Shown here one piece after another: positions 28,351-35,687 of a DNA stretch of 64,000 bases. The position numbers were made by a program, and so were the translations under genes. The DNA is from Streptomyces sp. PR69 (GTDB lineage Bacteria; Actinomycetota; Actinomycetes; Streptomycetales; Streptomycetaceae): positions 1 through 64,000 of the forward strand of contig NZ_JAOWCB010000004.1 of assembly GCF_026420845.1 (NCBI RefSeq). The letters are read 5' to 3'. Position 1 is the stretch's first letter. The number at the start of each line of letters is the position of its first letter. The notes under the pieces are model-generated. The model made no database searches. It was given only the letters and a program-made list of their open reading frames with translations, and was not told the DNA's origin.

Positions 28351-28417
28351 TTTCGCATTGCGGAATTTAGATTCTGTTATACGGAAGCAATGTACGGTCT
28401 GGGCCGAACGGCGTCAA
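28351..28417 (-). promoter_or_regulatory. gcl promoter with two type B palindromes
   Basis: On the minus strand TTGACG (28417-28412), 17-bp spacer, TACATT (28394-28389). Two 15-bp imperfect palindromes follow: TTCCGTATAACAGAA (28386-28372) and TTCCGCAATGCGAAA (28365-28351), spaced 21 bp. This matches the hyi-glxR promoter in element order, spacing and position. About 98 bp of untranslated leader separates them from the start codon. Confidence 0.75.
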
Positions 28418-28554
28418 GGGAGATGAGCAGGCGCACACTCCCCCGCGTACAGAAGACCGGGAAGTGTCCGAAGTACCTCGCCAAGGCTTCACACTTGGTG
28501 GACGATGGACCCCGAGCCGAGGGGAAACCCCGCACCAGGGGGAAGGGGGGCACG

Positions 28555-29478
28555 ATGACCGAAAGCGTGCCGGTGCGCTGTCCGGCATGCCGACGGGACC
28601 ACCGGTTTGCGCCACCCGTCTACCCATGCGCCTGCGGCGCCCCGCTGGCGCCCCCGCTGCTGCGCGGCGCGGCCCCGGAGCCGATCACACACCGCACCTG
28701 GACGGACGACTGGGTGACGGTCCGCTGCCCGGAGTGCGCCCGCCAGGGCCACTGGCCGCAGCCGGAGCTCGGCTGCCCCTGCGGCACGGTGCTGCGCGTC
28801 CCGGTCCGCACCGGGAACGCACCCGTCCCTCCCGTGGCCCCGGCTCGCCGCGCCGGCGAGGACCGGAGCAGCCCCGTCCTGGACCTCCCGGAAGGCCAGG
28901 ACACGCCGGCCGGCCGCCCTGGGGACGGCGACGGCCTCCGCGACCGCGGCGACCGCGGCGGCCCCCGAAGCCCCGCGGAGCACGAGGGCGGCATGCCGCG
29001 GCCGGCCAGCCAGGCGAGCGGCCGCCCCGCGCACATCCCGCTGCCGCGCACCGCGGCCTCTCCCCGCCGCCCCGCCTTCCGCCCGGTCACCATCCGCACG
29101 GCGCACGACGCCGTGACGGCCGCCGCCCACTACCTCAGATGGCTCGGCTTCCGCGACGTCATCCGGCCCGAGCGGCATATCGCGGCCCCCGGCGTGGATC
29201 TGCGCGGCCCCGGGCTGGTCGCCAGGGTGGACCCGTCGACGCGCCGGACGACGCTGCGGGCGGTCGAGTGCCTGTGGCTGCACGGGCTGCATGACGCGGC
29301 GGCAAGCGTGCACTTCTCACTGGCCGGATACGCGCAGGACGCCCGCACCCGCGCCGACGCCCTCGGCATACCGCTCTTCGTCATGGATCTCACCGGCAGC
29401 CCGCAGCCCGTGAACTGCGCGGCGGACGAGCTGGTCGGCACGGGCGCGCCCCACCCCGGAGCCCCCGGCCCACACTGA
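28555..29478 (+). CDS. Zinc-ribbon protein with C-terminal Mrr-like domain
   Basis: A 307-residue protein with two N-terminal zinc ribbons (VRCPACRRDHRF with YPCACGAP, and VRCPECARQGHW with LGCPCGTV), a long Pro/Gly/Arg-rich disordered linker (about 85-170), and a C-terminal domain resembling the Mrr restriction-endonuclease fold: AAAHYLRWLGFRDV, GVDLRGPGLVARVD, SLAGYAQDARTRADALGIPL. The expected catalytic pattern D-x(n)-[E/Q]-x-K reads GVDL and VARVD, so the lysine is missing and nuclease activity is doubtful. GGAAGGGGGG precedes the ATG at 28555. A DNA-binding role is inference. No methylase or restriction partner is nearby. Confidence 0.7.
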   Translation: MTESVPVRCPACRRDHRFAPPVYPCACGAPLAPPLLRGAAPEPITHRTWTDDWVTVRCPECARQGHWPQPELGCPCGTVLRVPVRTGNAPVPPVAPARRAGEDRSSPVLDLPEGQDTPAGRPGDGDGLRDRGDRGGPRSPAEHEGGMPRPASQASGRPAHIPLPRTAASPRRPAFRPVTIRTAHDAVTAAAHYLRWLGFRDVIRPERHIAAPGVDLRGPGLVARVDPSTRRTTLRAVECLWLHGLHDAAASVHFSLAGYAQDARTRADALGIPLFVMDLTGSPQPVNCAADELVGTGAPHPGAPGPH

Positions 29479-29868
29479 CCGCCGCCCGCGGCACGCCGGG
29501 CGGGCGTCCGATCGGCCCGGAGCCCCGCACCGGCAGCAGATCGGCCATGCGCCGACATGGCTCCTGCACCGGCCGGACCGCGCCGCCCGCGGCACTCCCG
29601 GCGCGTCCGCGCACCGGCCGACACCGCGCACGCCTCGCCTGGCGGCCCGGAACCGCCTGCGTTCGCCGCTCACCCACGTGCCGCCCACACCGCCCCACAC
29701 CGCCCGGCGTCTTCCGCGCAGCGCCCGCCGGGGCCGGACCGTCTGTGGGACCGGCCACGTCCGGCGACGGCGACGGGGCCCGCGGCGGGCCGTGCCCGCC
29801 CGCCTCCGCATGGGCCGCGGGCCGACCCGCCATATGGCGCGGGCCGCGGGCTCCGCCATACTCAGGCC
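29479..29868. other. 390-bp gap with no recognisable gene
   Basis: Frames here are open on both strands by GC bias alone, with no start/ribosome-site combination or family similarity. A 7-bp stem (CCGCCCG 29482-29488 with CGGGCGG 29497-29503) just after the preceding stop may terminate transcription. A CATACTCA box at 29857-29864 immediately precedes the GNAT start. Confidence 0.5.
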
Positions 29869-30486
29869 ATGCGCATCCGACCAGCGTCGCGCGCCGAACT
29901 GCCCCTGCTCCAGGAGATCGAAAGGGCGGCCGGCGAGCCTTTCCGCGCCCTCGGCATGGCGGCGGTCGCCGACGACGAGCCGCCCTCGATCGAAACGCTC
30001 GACCGCTTCCGGCGGGCGGGCCACGCCTGGGTGACGGCGGACTCCGGCGACCGCCCCGTGGCGTATCTGCTCTGCGAGGAGGTGGACGGAGCCGCCCATG
30101 TCGAGCAGCTCTCCGTCCATCCGTCGGCCGCCCGCCGCGGCCTCGGCAGCGGGCTGCTCGACCACCTCGCGGTGTGCGCCGCCGCCGACGGGCTGTCGGC
30201 GCTCACCCTGACGACCTTCGCCGACGTCCCGTGGAACGCCCCGTACTACGCGCGGCTCGGCTTCCGCGCCCTCGCCGACGACGAGCTGACCGAGGGGCTG
30301 CGGGAGATCCGGCGCGCGGAGGCGTCCTGCGGTCTCGACCAGTGGCCCAGGGTGTGCATGCGCCGGGGGCTCGCAGGCGCAGCCGCTAGCCCTCCCCGTA
30401 CGGTGCCTGTGCGCACCCCGCGTCCTCGTGCCCTGCCGCCCCGCTCCCTCCCTCCGCGTACCGCCGGCGCAGCTCCACCTTTCTGA
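29869..30486 (+). CDS. GNAT-family N-acetyltransferase
   Basis: A 205-residue acetyl-CoA-dependent acetyltransferase. It starts MRIRPASRAELPLLQEIERA, has the strand VEQLSVHPSAARRGLGSGLL (motif A, with R-R-G-L-G-S-G acetyl-CoA loop) and ALTLTTFADVPWNAPYYARL followed by GFRAL, typical of this subgroup with the Asn-Ala-Pro-x-Tyr signature. About 35 C-terminal residues (from GAAASPPRTVP) are Pro/Arg-rich and overlap the decayed ligase on the other strand, suggesting read-through after loss of the original stop region. The substrate is unknown. The start has no ribosome site and is probably leaderless. Confidence 0.82.
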   Translation: MRIRPASRAELPLLQEIERAAGEPFRALGMAAVADDEPPSIETLDRFRRAGHAWVTADSGDRPVAYLLCEEVDGAAHVEQLSVHPSAARRGLGSGLLDHLAVCAAADGLSALTLTTFADVPWNAPYYARLGFRALADDELTEGLREIRRAEASCGLDQWPRVCMRRGLAGAAASPPRTVPVRTPRPRALPPRSLPPRTAGAAPPF

Positions 30487-31066
30487 CCTTGCCGCTGACC
30501 GTCATGGGGAACGCCGTGAGGATCTCCAACCGGCGCGGGACCTTGTAGTGCGCCAGCCGGCCCCGGCAGTGGCCGGCGAGATCGTCGAGGGTCGGCGGGT
30601 CCGCCGGGTCGCGCGGGATGACGCAGGCCAGCACCTCCTCCCCGTACCGCTCGTCGGGTACGCCCACCACCTGCACATCCGCGACCTTGCGGTGGGTGTG
30701 CAGGAACTCCTCGATCTCCCGTGCACAGCTCCCCGGCCGTGCCGCGCTTCACGGTCACGCCGCTCACCGGGGCGACGACCTTGATCTCGACATGCGGCAG
30801 CACCCGTCCGACGGTGCCGGTGCGCCGCTCCAGATCGGGCAGGGCGAGCCCGCCATGATCCCGGTGTGGCGGATTCCGGCAGGGAGGTCGAGCAGCGCCT
30901 CGCGGTCGGGGTGGGCGGCGATCGCACGGTCGAGGTTGCGGCCGATGGTGTCGCCGAGCAGCGGGGCTGTCCCGACGCCATGCGCGTACGACAGATCGGT
31001 CTCAGCGGTCTGAGGGGTCTGGGCGGTCTCGGCGGTCTCGGCGGTCCGAGGGGTCTCGGCCGTCAT
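30386..31066 (-). pseudogene. Acyl-CoA ligase reduced by two internal deletions
   Basis: On the minus strand from the ATG at 31066 (overlapping the preceding ligase stop as ATGA) the N-terminus reads MTAETPRTAETAETA, then GTAPLLGDTIGRNLDRAIAA and HPDREALLDLP. Near 30860 it jumps in another frame to DLERRTGTVGRVLPHVEIKV, a piece normally about 290 residues further on. Near 30725 it jumps again from GTAGELCTG to REIEEFLHTHRKVADVQVVG, and ends with VSGKVRKVELRR, the normal catalytic-lysine tail. Family members are about 540 residues; only about 220 remain, in more than one frame. The gene was once the second member of an operon with the intact ligase. Confidence 0.75.
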
Positions 31067-32769
31067 CGCAGGCTTCCCTCGTCGTATTCGGCCGTCGAGC
31101 CCGCGGCCGTACGCTCGCGCAGCTCCACGCGGCGGATCTTTCCGGAGACGGTCTTGGGCAGCTCGGCGAACTCGATGCGCCGGATGCGCTTGTACGGTGC
31201 GAGGACCGCGCGCGAGTGCTCGAAGAGCAGCTTCGCCGTGTCCGGCCCCGGCTGCCAGCCGTCCGCGAGGACGATGTACGCCTTCGGCACGGCGAGGCGC
31301 AGCGCGTCGGGGGCCGGGACCACCGCCGCCTCGGCGACCGCCTCGTGTTCCAGCAGCGCGCTCTCCAGCTCGAATGGCGAGATCTTGTAGTCGGATGCCT
31401 TGAAGACGTCGTCCGAGCGGCCGATGTAGGTGATGTAGCCGTCCGCGTCGCGCGCGCCGATGTCGCCGGTGCGGTAGTGGCCGTCGGACATCGCCTCGGC
31501 GGTGCGCTCCGGGTCGCCGTGGTAGCCGGTCATCAGCCCCACGGGGGCGGTGGAGAGGTCGACGGCGATCTCGCCTTCTCTCTCGGCCGGTTTGCCGGTG
31601 GCCGGGTCGAGCAGCGCCACGGTGTAGCCGGGGCTCGGCCGGCCCATGGAGCCGGGCCTGACGCTCTGCCCGGGGGTGTTGGCGACCTGCACCGCCGTCT
31701 CGGTCTGGCCGAAGCCGTCGCGGATGGTCACTCCCCAGGCGCGGCGGACGGCCTCGATGACCTCGGGGTTGAGGGGCTCGCCCGCGGCGACGGCCTCCCT
31801 GGGGGGCGTGCGCAGCGCGGTGAGGTCCGCCTGGATCAGCATGCGCCATACGGTGGGCGGTGCGCAGAAGCTGGTCACGCCCGCGCGGTCCATCGCGGCC
31901 AGCAGCCGGCCGGGGTCGAAGCGGGTGTAGTTGTGGATGAAGACGGTCGCCTCGGCGTTCCAGGGCGCGAAGAGGTTGGACCAGGCGTGCTTGGCCCAGC
32001 CGGGGGACGAGATATTGAGGTGGACGTCGCCGGGCCGGAGGCCGATCCAGTACATCGTCGCCAGATGGCCCACGGGGTAGGACACATGGGTGTGTTCGAC
32101 GAGCTTGGGGCGGGCGGTGGTGCCGGAGGTGAAGTAGAGCATCAGGGGGTCGTCGGCGCGGGTGGGGCCGTCCGGCTCGAAGTGCGTACGGCCGGCGTCC
32201 ACACCGTCGTACGACAGCCAGCCCGCCGCCGCACCCGTGCCCACCGCGATACGGGTGTAGCCGCCGGGCACCTCGGCGAACTTCGGCGTGTCCTCGGCGC
32301 GTACGACGACATGGCGGACGCGGCCGCGGTCGACGCGGTCCCGCAGATCGGCCGGCCCGAGGAGCGGGGTCGCCGGGATCAGCACCGCGCGCAGCTTCAT
32401 CGCGGCGAGGGCGGTCTCCCACAGCTCGACCTGGTTGCCGAGCATGACGAGGACGCGGTCCCCCGGGCCGACGCCCTGCTCCCGCAGCCAGTTGGCGGCG
32501 CGGCCGGAGCGGGCGGACAGCTCGGCGAAGGAGTGCCGGGCGCCGGTTCCGTCCTCCTCGACGATGTGCAGCGCGGTCCGCTCATTGCCGTCGGCGATGG
32601 CGTCGAACCAGTCGAGGGCCCAGTTGAAGTGCTCGAAGCGGGGCCAGGCGAAGCCTTCGTACGCCGCCGCGTAGTCCTCTCGGTGCTCCAGCAGGAAGTC
32701 CCGTGCGGCGCGGAACCTCTCCGTCCGCGTGTATGACGTCCCTGGCGCTGGCGGTGACTGTGGTGTCAC
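31063..32769 (-). CDS. Acyl-CoA/medium-chain acyl-CoA ligase (AMP-forming)
   Basis: A 568-residue ANL-family ligase that activates a carboxylic acid as acyl-adenylate and transfers it to CoA. Motifs are the P-loop MLYFTSGTTARPKLVEHTH, the acyl-site motif DGFGQTETA, the hinge YRTGDIGARDADGYITYIGR and the C-terminal catalytic-lysine motif LPKTVSGKIRRVELRE. The N-terminal WPRFEHFNWALDWFDAIA is typical of the acetyl-CoA synthetase-like MACS group. It is divergent from the LuxR-type regulator at 32894, and the shared region holds a perfect palindrome. The exact acid cannot be predicted. Confidence 0.9.
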   Translation of the reverse strand: MTPQSPPAPGTSYTRTERFRAARDFLLEHREDYAAAYEGFAWPRFEHFNWALDWFDAIADGNERTALHIVEEDGTGARHSFAELSARSGRAANWLREQGVGPGDRVLVMLGNQVELWETALAAMKLRAVLIPATPLLGPADLRDRVDRGRVRHVVVRAEDTPKFAEVPGGYTRIAVGTGAAAGWLSYDGVDAGRTHFEPDGPTRADDPLMLYFTSGTTARPKLVEHTHVSYPVGHLATMYWIGLRPGDVHLNISSPGWAKHAWSNLFAPWNAEATVFIHNYTRFDPGRLLAAMDRAGVTSFCAPPTVWRMLIQADLTALRTPPREAVAAGEPLNPEVIEAVRRAWGVTIRDGFGQTETAVQVANTPGQSVRPGSMGRPSPGYTVALLDPATGKPAEREGEIAVDLSTAPVGLMTGYHGDPERTAEAMSDGHYRTGDIGARDADGYITYIGRSDDVFKASDYKISPFELESALLEHEAVAEAAVVPAPDALRLAVPKAYIVLADGWQPGPDTAKLLFEHSRAVLAPYKRIRRIEFAELPKTVSGKIRRVELRERTAAGSTAEYDEGSLR

Positions 32770-32846
32770 GGGCTCTCCTCATCGGCGGACGGGCTTGTTG
32801 CCGGGCGGGGCGCTGCCATCGTGTAATCGGTGACCTGGGTCTCACT

Positions 32847-32862
32847 ACCCCCGTTCGGGGGT
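32847..32862. promoter_or_regulatory. Perfect 16-bp palindrome between ligase and LuxR regulator
   Basis: ACCCCCGTTCGGGGGT lies between divergent genes, near the -35 position expected for the ligase promoter (a weak -10 is seen around 32824-32829). This suits an activator site for the adjacent LuxR-type protein. Confidence 0.6.
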
Positions 32863-32893
32863 GATCACGAGCAGCACAGGGAGTGGACCTGAC

Positions 32894-33736
32894 GTGAGCG
32901 AGCCGGAGGAGTCGGCGGAGATCCGCGCCGCCCTGGTGCGCCTGCGCCGTGCGACGGGGCTGCCGGTGGCGTTCGGCGGGCTGGTGCGCGGCGCGAGGAC
33001 GGCCGGAACGCTGCGCATCGCCGAGTTGAGCGGCGCGGCGACCGGGGCGCTGCGCGGGCTCGGCGTGTGCAGCGGAAACGGACTGGGCGGCAAGTCGATG
33101 GCGCTGTCCCGGCCGTGCGGGGTGACCGACTACCGCACGGCCCGGCATATCAGCCATGAGTACGACGCGGCGGTGGCGGCGGAGGGGCTGCGGGCGGTGG
33201 TCGCGGTGCCCGTGGTCGTGGGCAGAAGCGTGCGGGGCGTGCTGTACGGCGCGCTGCGCGAGGCGCTGCCGCTGGGCGAACGGACCCTGGACGCGGCGAT
33301 GGCCGCGGCGCGGGATGTGGAGCAGGCGCTGGTCGCACGGGATGAGGCGCAGCGGCTGCTGGCCCGGGCCAGGACCCGTGCCCCGGCGGCGGGGGCGTCC
33401 GGCTGGGAGGAGGTGCGCCAGGCGCATGGCGTGCTGCGGACGCTGGCGCCGCGGGTCGCCGATCCCGCGCTGCGGGAGGAACTCCTCGCCGTGTGCGGGC
33501 GGCTGGCGGCCGCGGCCGCCCCGGCGTCGCATCCGCTGCGGGTGGCGCTGACCCCGCGGGAGGTGGACGTGCTGGCGATGGTCGCGTCGGGCGCGACGAA
33601 CGCGACGGCGGCGCGGCGGCTGGGGCTGCGCCCGGAGACGGTGAAGGGCTATCTGCGGTCCGCGATGCGGAAGCTGAGCGCGCATACGCGGCTGGAGGCG
33701 GTGGTCTGCGCGCGGCGCGCGGGTCTGCTGCCGTGA
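32894..33736 (+). CDS. GAF-LuxR transcriptional regulator
   Basis: A 280-residue regulator with an N-terminal GAF-like ligand-binding domain (about 15-160; ATGLPVAFGGLVRGARTAGT, then AVVAVPVVVGRSVRGVLYGA) and a C-terminal LuxR-type helix-turn-helix (LTPREVDVLAMVASGATNAT, AARRLGLRPETVKGYLRSAM, RKLSAHTRLEAV). The GTG at 32894 is chosen; another in-frame GTG at 32861 falls inside the palindrome. It is divergent from the acyl-CoA ligase, which it probably activates in response to an aromatic or fatty acyl ligand; that is inference from layout. The 3' end abuts the AlkZ-like remnant. Confidence 0.85.
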   Translation: MSEPEESAEIRAALVRLRRATGLPVAFGGLVRGARTAGTLRIAELSGAATGALRGLGVCSGNGLGGKSMALSRPCGVTDYRTARHISHEYDAAVAAEGLRAVVAVPVVVGRSVRGVLYGALREALPLGERTLDAAMAAARDVEQALVARDEAQRLLARARTRAPAAGASGWEEVRQAHGVLRTLAPRVADPALREELLAVCGRLAAAAAPASHPLRVALTPREVDVLAMVASGATNATAARRLGLRPETVKGYLRSAMRKLSAHTRLEAVVCARRAGLLP

Positions 33737-33737
33737 C

Positions 33738-33982
33738 CGACGCTCGGCGAACCGGCCGAGGTCGACTCCGGCGAGCCTGCCGCGGAAGGCGCGCAGCTCG
33801 CGGTCGGGCGCGGCCTGGACGAGGGGCGCAGGGCGAGGCAGTCATCGGCGGTGTGGGTGTGGATGGTGGCCCGCAGGGTGACCAGTCGGGCGACCTCGCG
33901 GGAGGCCATGAGGGCGGACAGCTCATCGGGGTCGAAGCCGTCGAGGCGGGCGGCGAGAGCCGTGTACGGCGGTTTGACCGCG
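33738..33982 (-). pseudogene. AlkZ-like DNA glycosylase remnant
   Basis: On the minus strand the sequence reads YTALAARLDGFDPDELSALM, ASREVARLVTLRATIHTHTA and DDCLALRP, then continues in another frame as LVQAAPDRELRAFRGRLAGV and DLGRFAERR. These are consecutive N-terminal blocks of the winged-helix AlkZ/YcaQ family (normally about 370 residues). A frameshift lies near 33828, the 3' two-thirds are gone at the boundary with the LuxR gene, and the 5' end dissolves into the tandem repeat at 33983-34115. Confidence 0.6.
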
Positions 33983-34115
33983 CGTAGCCGAGCCCGCAGC
34001 CCGCCCAGTCCGCCCGTACGCCGAGCCCGCACGCCCGCCAGTCCGCACGTACGCCGAGCCCGCACGCCCGCCCAGTCCGCACGTACGCCGAGCCCGCGCG
34101 CCCGCCCAGTCCCGA
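33983..34115. repeat. Minisatellite, four copies of a 33-34 bp unit
   Basis: Units begin with CGTAGCCGAG or GTACGCCGAG at about 33983, 34016, 34049 and 34083, giving periods of 33, 33 and 34 bp. Each contains GCCGAGCCCGCACGCCCGCC with small differences. It sits upstream of corA, overlapping the start region of the AlkZ remnant. Confidence 0.75.
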
Positions 34116-34204
34116 GGGCCGGTGGCCTGGGCCTCGGTCCTGCCGCCGTGCCCGACCGCGGATATCCTGCCTGCGCGGATCCCGACGGCCGGAGGTGACA
34201 GGCG

Positions 34205-35347
34205 ATGCTCCCCCACTGGCGGCGCCGGCCCGCCGCTTCCGCGGAGCCGCCCGGGCCCTCGTCCGGCGTGGACGGCGCGCCGGATGCCGGCCGCACGGCC
34301 GGGGGACCCCCGGGCGGCCGGGACCAGGACAGCGTGGTGCACGCGGCGCTGTACCGCGACGGCCGCCGTGTCTCCACCCCGGACTCGCTCGCGGACACCT
34401 TCCGCCAGCTCCGCGCTCAGTCGGACGGCATGGCGTGGATCGGCCTGCACCGCCCGACCGAGGCGGAGGTCCTCTCCCTCGCCGCGGAGTTCGATCTCCA
34501 TGAACTGGCCGTCGAGGACGCGCTGGAGGCCCATCAGCGCCCCAAGCTGGAGCGCTATGGCGAGACCCTCTTCGTCGTGCTGCGCGCCGCCCGCTATCTG
34601 GACGCCCCGGAGGAGGTCGACTTCGGCGAGCTGCATGTCTTCGTAGGCAAGGACTTCGTCATCACGGTCCGCCACGGCGCCGCCCCCGACCTCTCCGCCG
34701 TACGCCACCGCATGGAGCAGACCCCCGAACTCCTGGCGCTCGGCCCCGAGGCGGTGCTCTACGCCATCCTCGACGCGGTGGTCGACGGCTACGCCCCGGT
34801 GGTCGCGGGCGTCCAGATCGACATCGACGAGATCGAGACCGAGGTCTTCGGCGGCGACCCGGCGGTCTCCCGCCGCATCTACGAACTGGCCCGCGAGATG
34901 GTCGAGTTCCAGCGCGCCACCCGCCCCCTGGTGGGCATGCTCAACGGCCTGATGGCGGGCTTCGCCAAGTACGGCACCCACGAGGAACTCCAGCGCTACC
35001 TCCGCGACGTCGCCGACCACGTCACCCACACCAGCGAACGCGTCGACGGCTTCCGCCAGGCCCTGGCGGACATCCTCACGGTCAACGCCACGCTGGTCTC
35101 CCAGCAGCAGAACGCGGAGATGCGGGCGCTGGCGGAGGCGGGCTTCGAGCAGAACGAGGAGATCAAGAAGATCTCGGCGTGGGCGGCCATCCTCTTCGCC
35201 CCGACGCTCGTCGGGACGATCTACGGCATGAACTTCGACCATATGCCGGAGCTGCACTGGCTGTTCGGCTATCCCTTCGCGATCACTCTGATGGCGGTCG
35301 TATGCGCCAGTCTGTACGTCGTCTTCAAGCGGAGGGGCTGGCTCTGA
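34205..35347 (+). CDS. corA: CorA-type magnesium/cobalt channel
   Basis: A 380-residue divalent-cation channel of the inner membrane. A long acidic cytoplasmic domain (about 1-310; HELAVEDALEAHQRPKLERY and QIDIDEIETEVFGG are family blocks) is followed by two C-terminal helices. The first contains the selectivity signature YGMNFDHMPEL after ILFAPTLVGTI. The second, PFAITLMAVVCASLYVVF, ends in a basic tail KRRGWL. GGAGGTGACAGG precedes the ATG at 34205. A stem ACGCC/GGCGT followed by CCGGTTTT at 35353-35370 is a probable terminator. Confidence 0.93.
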   Translation: MLPHWRRRPAASAEPPGPSSGVDGAPDAGRTAGGPPGGRDQDSVVHAALYRDGRRVSTPDSLADTFRQLRAQSDGMAWIGLHRPTEAEVLSLAAEFDLHELAVEDALEAHQRPKLERYGETLFVVLRAARYLDAPEEVDFGELHVFVGKDFVITVRHGAAPDLSAVRHRMEQTPELLALGPEAVLYAILDAVVDGYAPVVAGVQIDIDEIETEVFGGDPAVSRRIYELAREMVEFQRATRPLVGMLNGLMAGFAKYGTHEELQRYLRDVADHVTHTSERVDGFRQALADILTVNATLVSQQQNAEMRALAEAGFEQNEEIKKISAWAAILFAPTLVGTIYGMNFDHMPELHWLFGYPFAITLMAVVCASLYVVFKRRGWL

Positions 35348-35352
35348 GCCGT

Positions 35353-35370
35353 ACGCCTCCGGCGTCCGGT
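35353..35370 (+). terminator. corA terminator candidate
   Basis: A 5-bp stem (ACGCC-TCC-GGCGT) followed closely by a short T run, six bases past the corA stop. The remaining 300 bp to the first sigma-factor gene holds an inverted repeat GGGAA...TTCCC at about 35393-35416 and AACGTAACGTT near 35458, possible regulatory sites, but no gene. Confidence 0.35.
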
Positions 35371-35687
35371 TTTCGCGAGCGGCAATTGTCAGGGAACCTG
35401 CATTTAGCGTTTCCCGTCGGCACAGCCGGGCCAGTTCCACCCGAACGCCGAACCCCAACGTAACGTTTCAGCAAAGAGGCGGGACGGGTCATGAAGGCGG
35501 CCCCTCTGAACAAGTGCAGCCACCGTCACGACCGCACTGAGCGCAGAAGAGGTTCCCCGCTTGCACCCCTCACCCAGCCCGCCGCCTCCCCCGCCGGAAC
35601 CGCCGCCGGCAGATCGTCCGCGGCGTTCGGAGCCGCACATCTCTTGCATATGCAGTGTTGGGAAAACAGGGAAGGCTCTGCTGGCGC

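Noticed and set aside
28555..29478. A restriction-modification or phage-defence system
   Set aside because: The Mrr-like domain lacks the catalytic lysine and there is no methylase, helicase or other defence gene adjacent.
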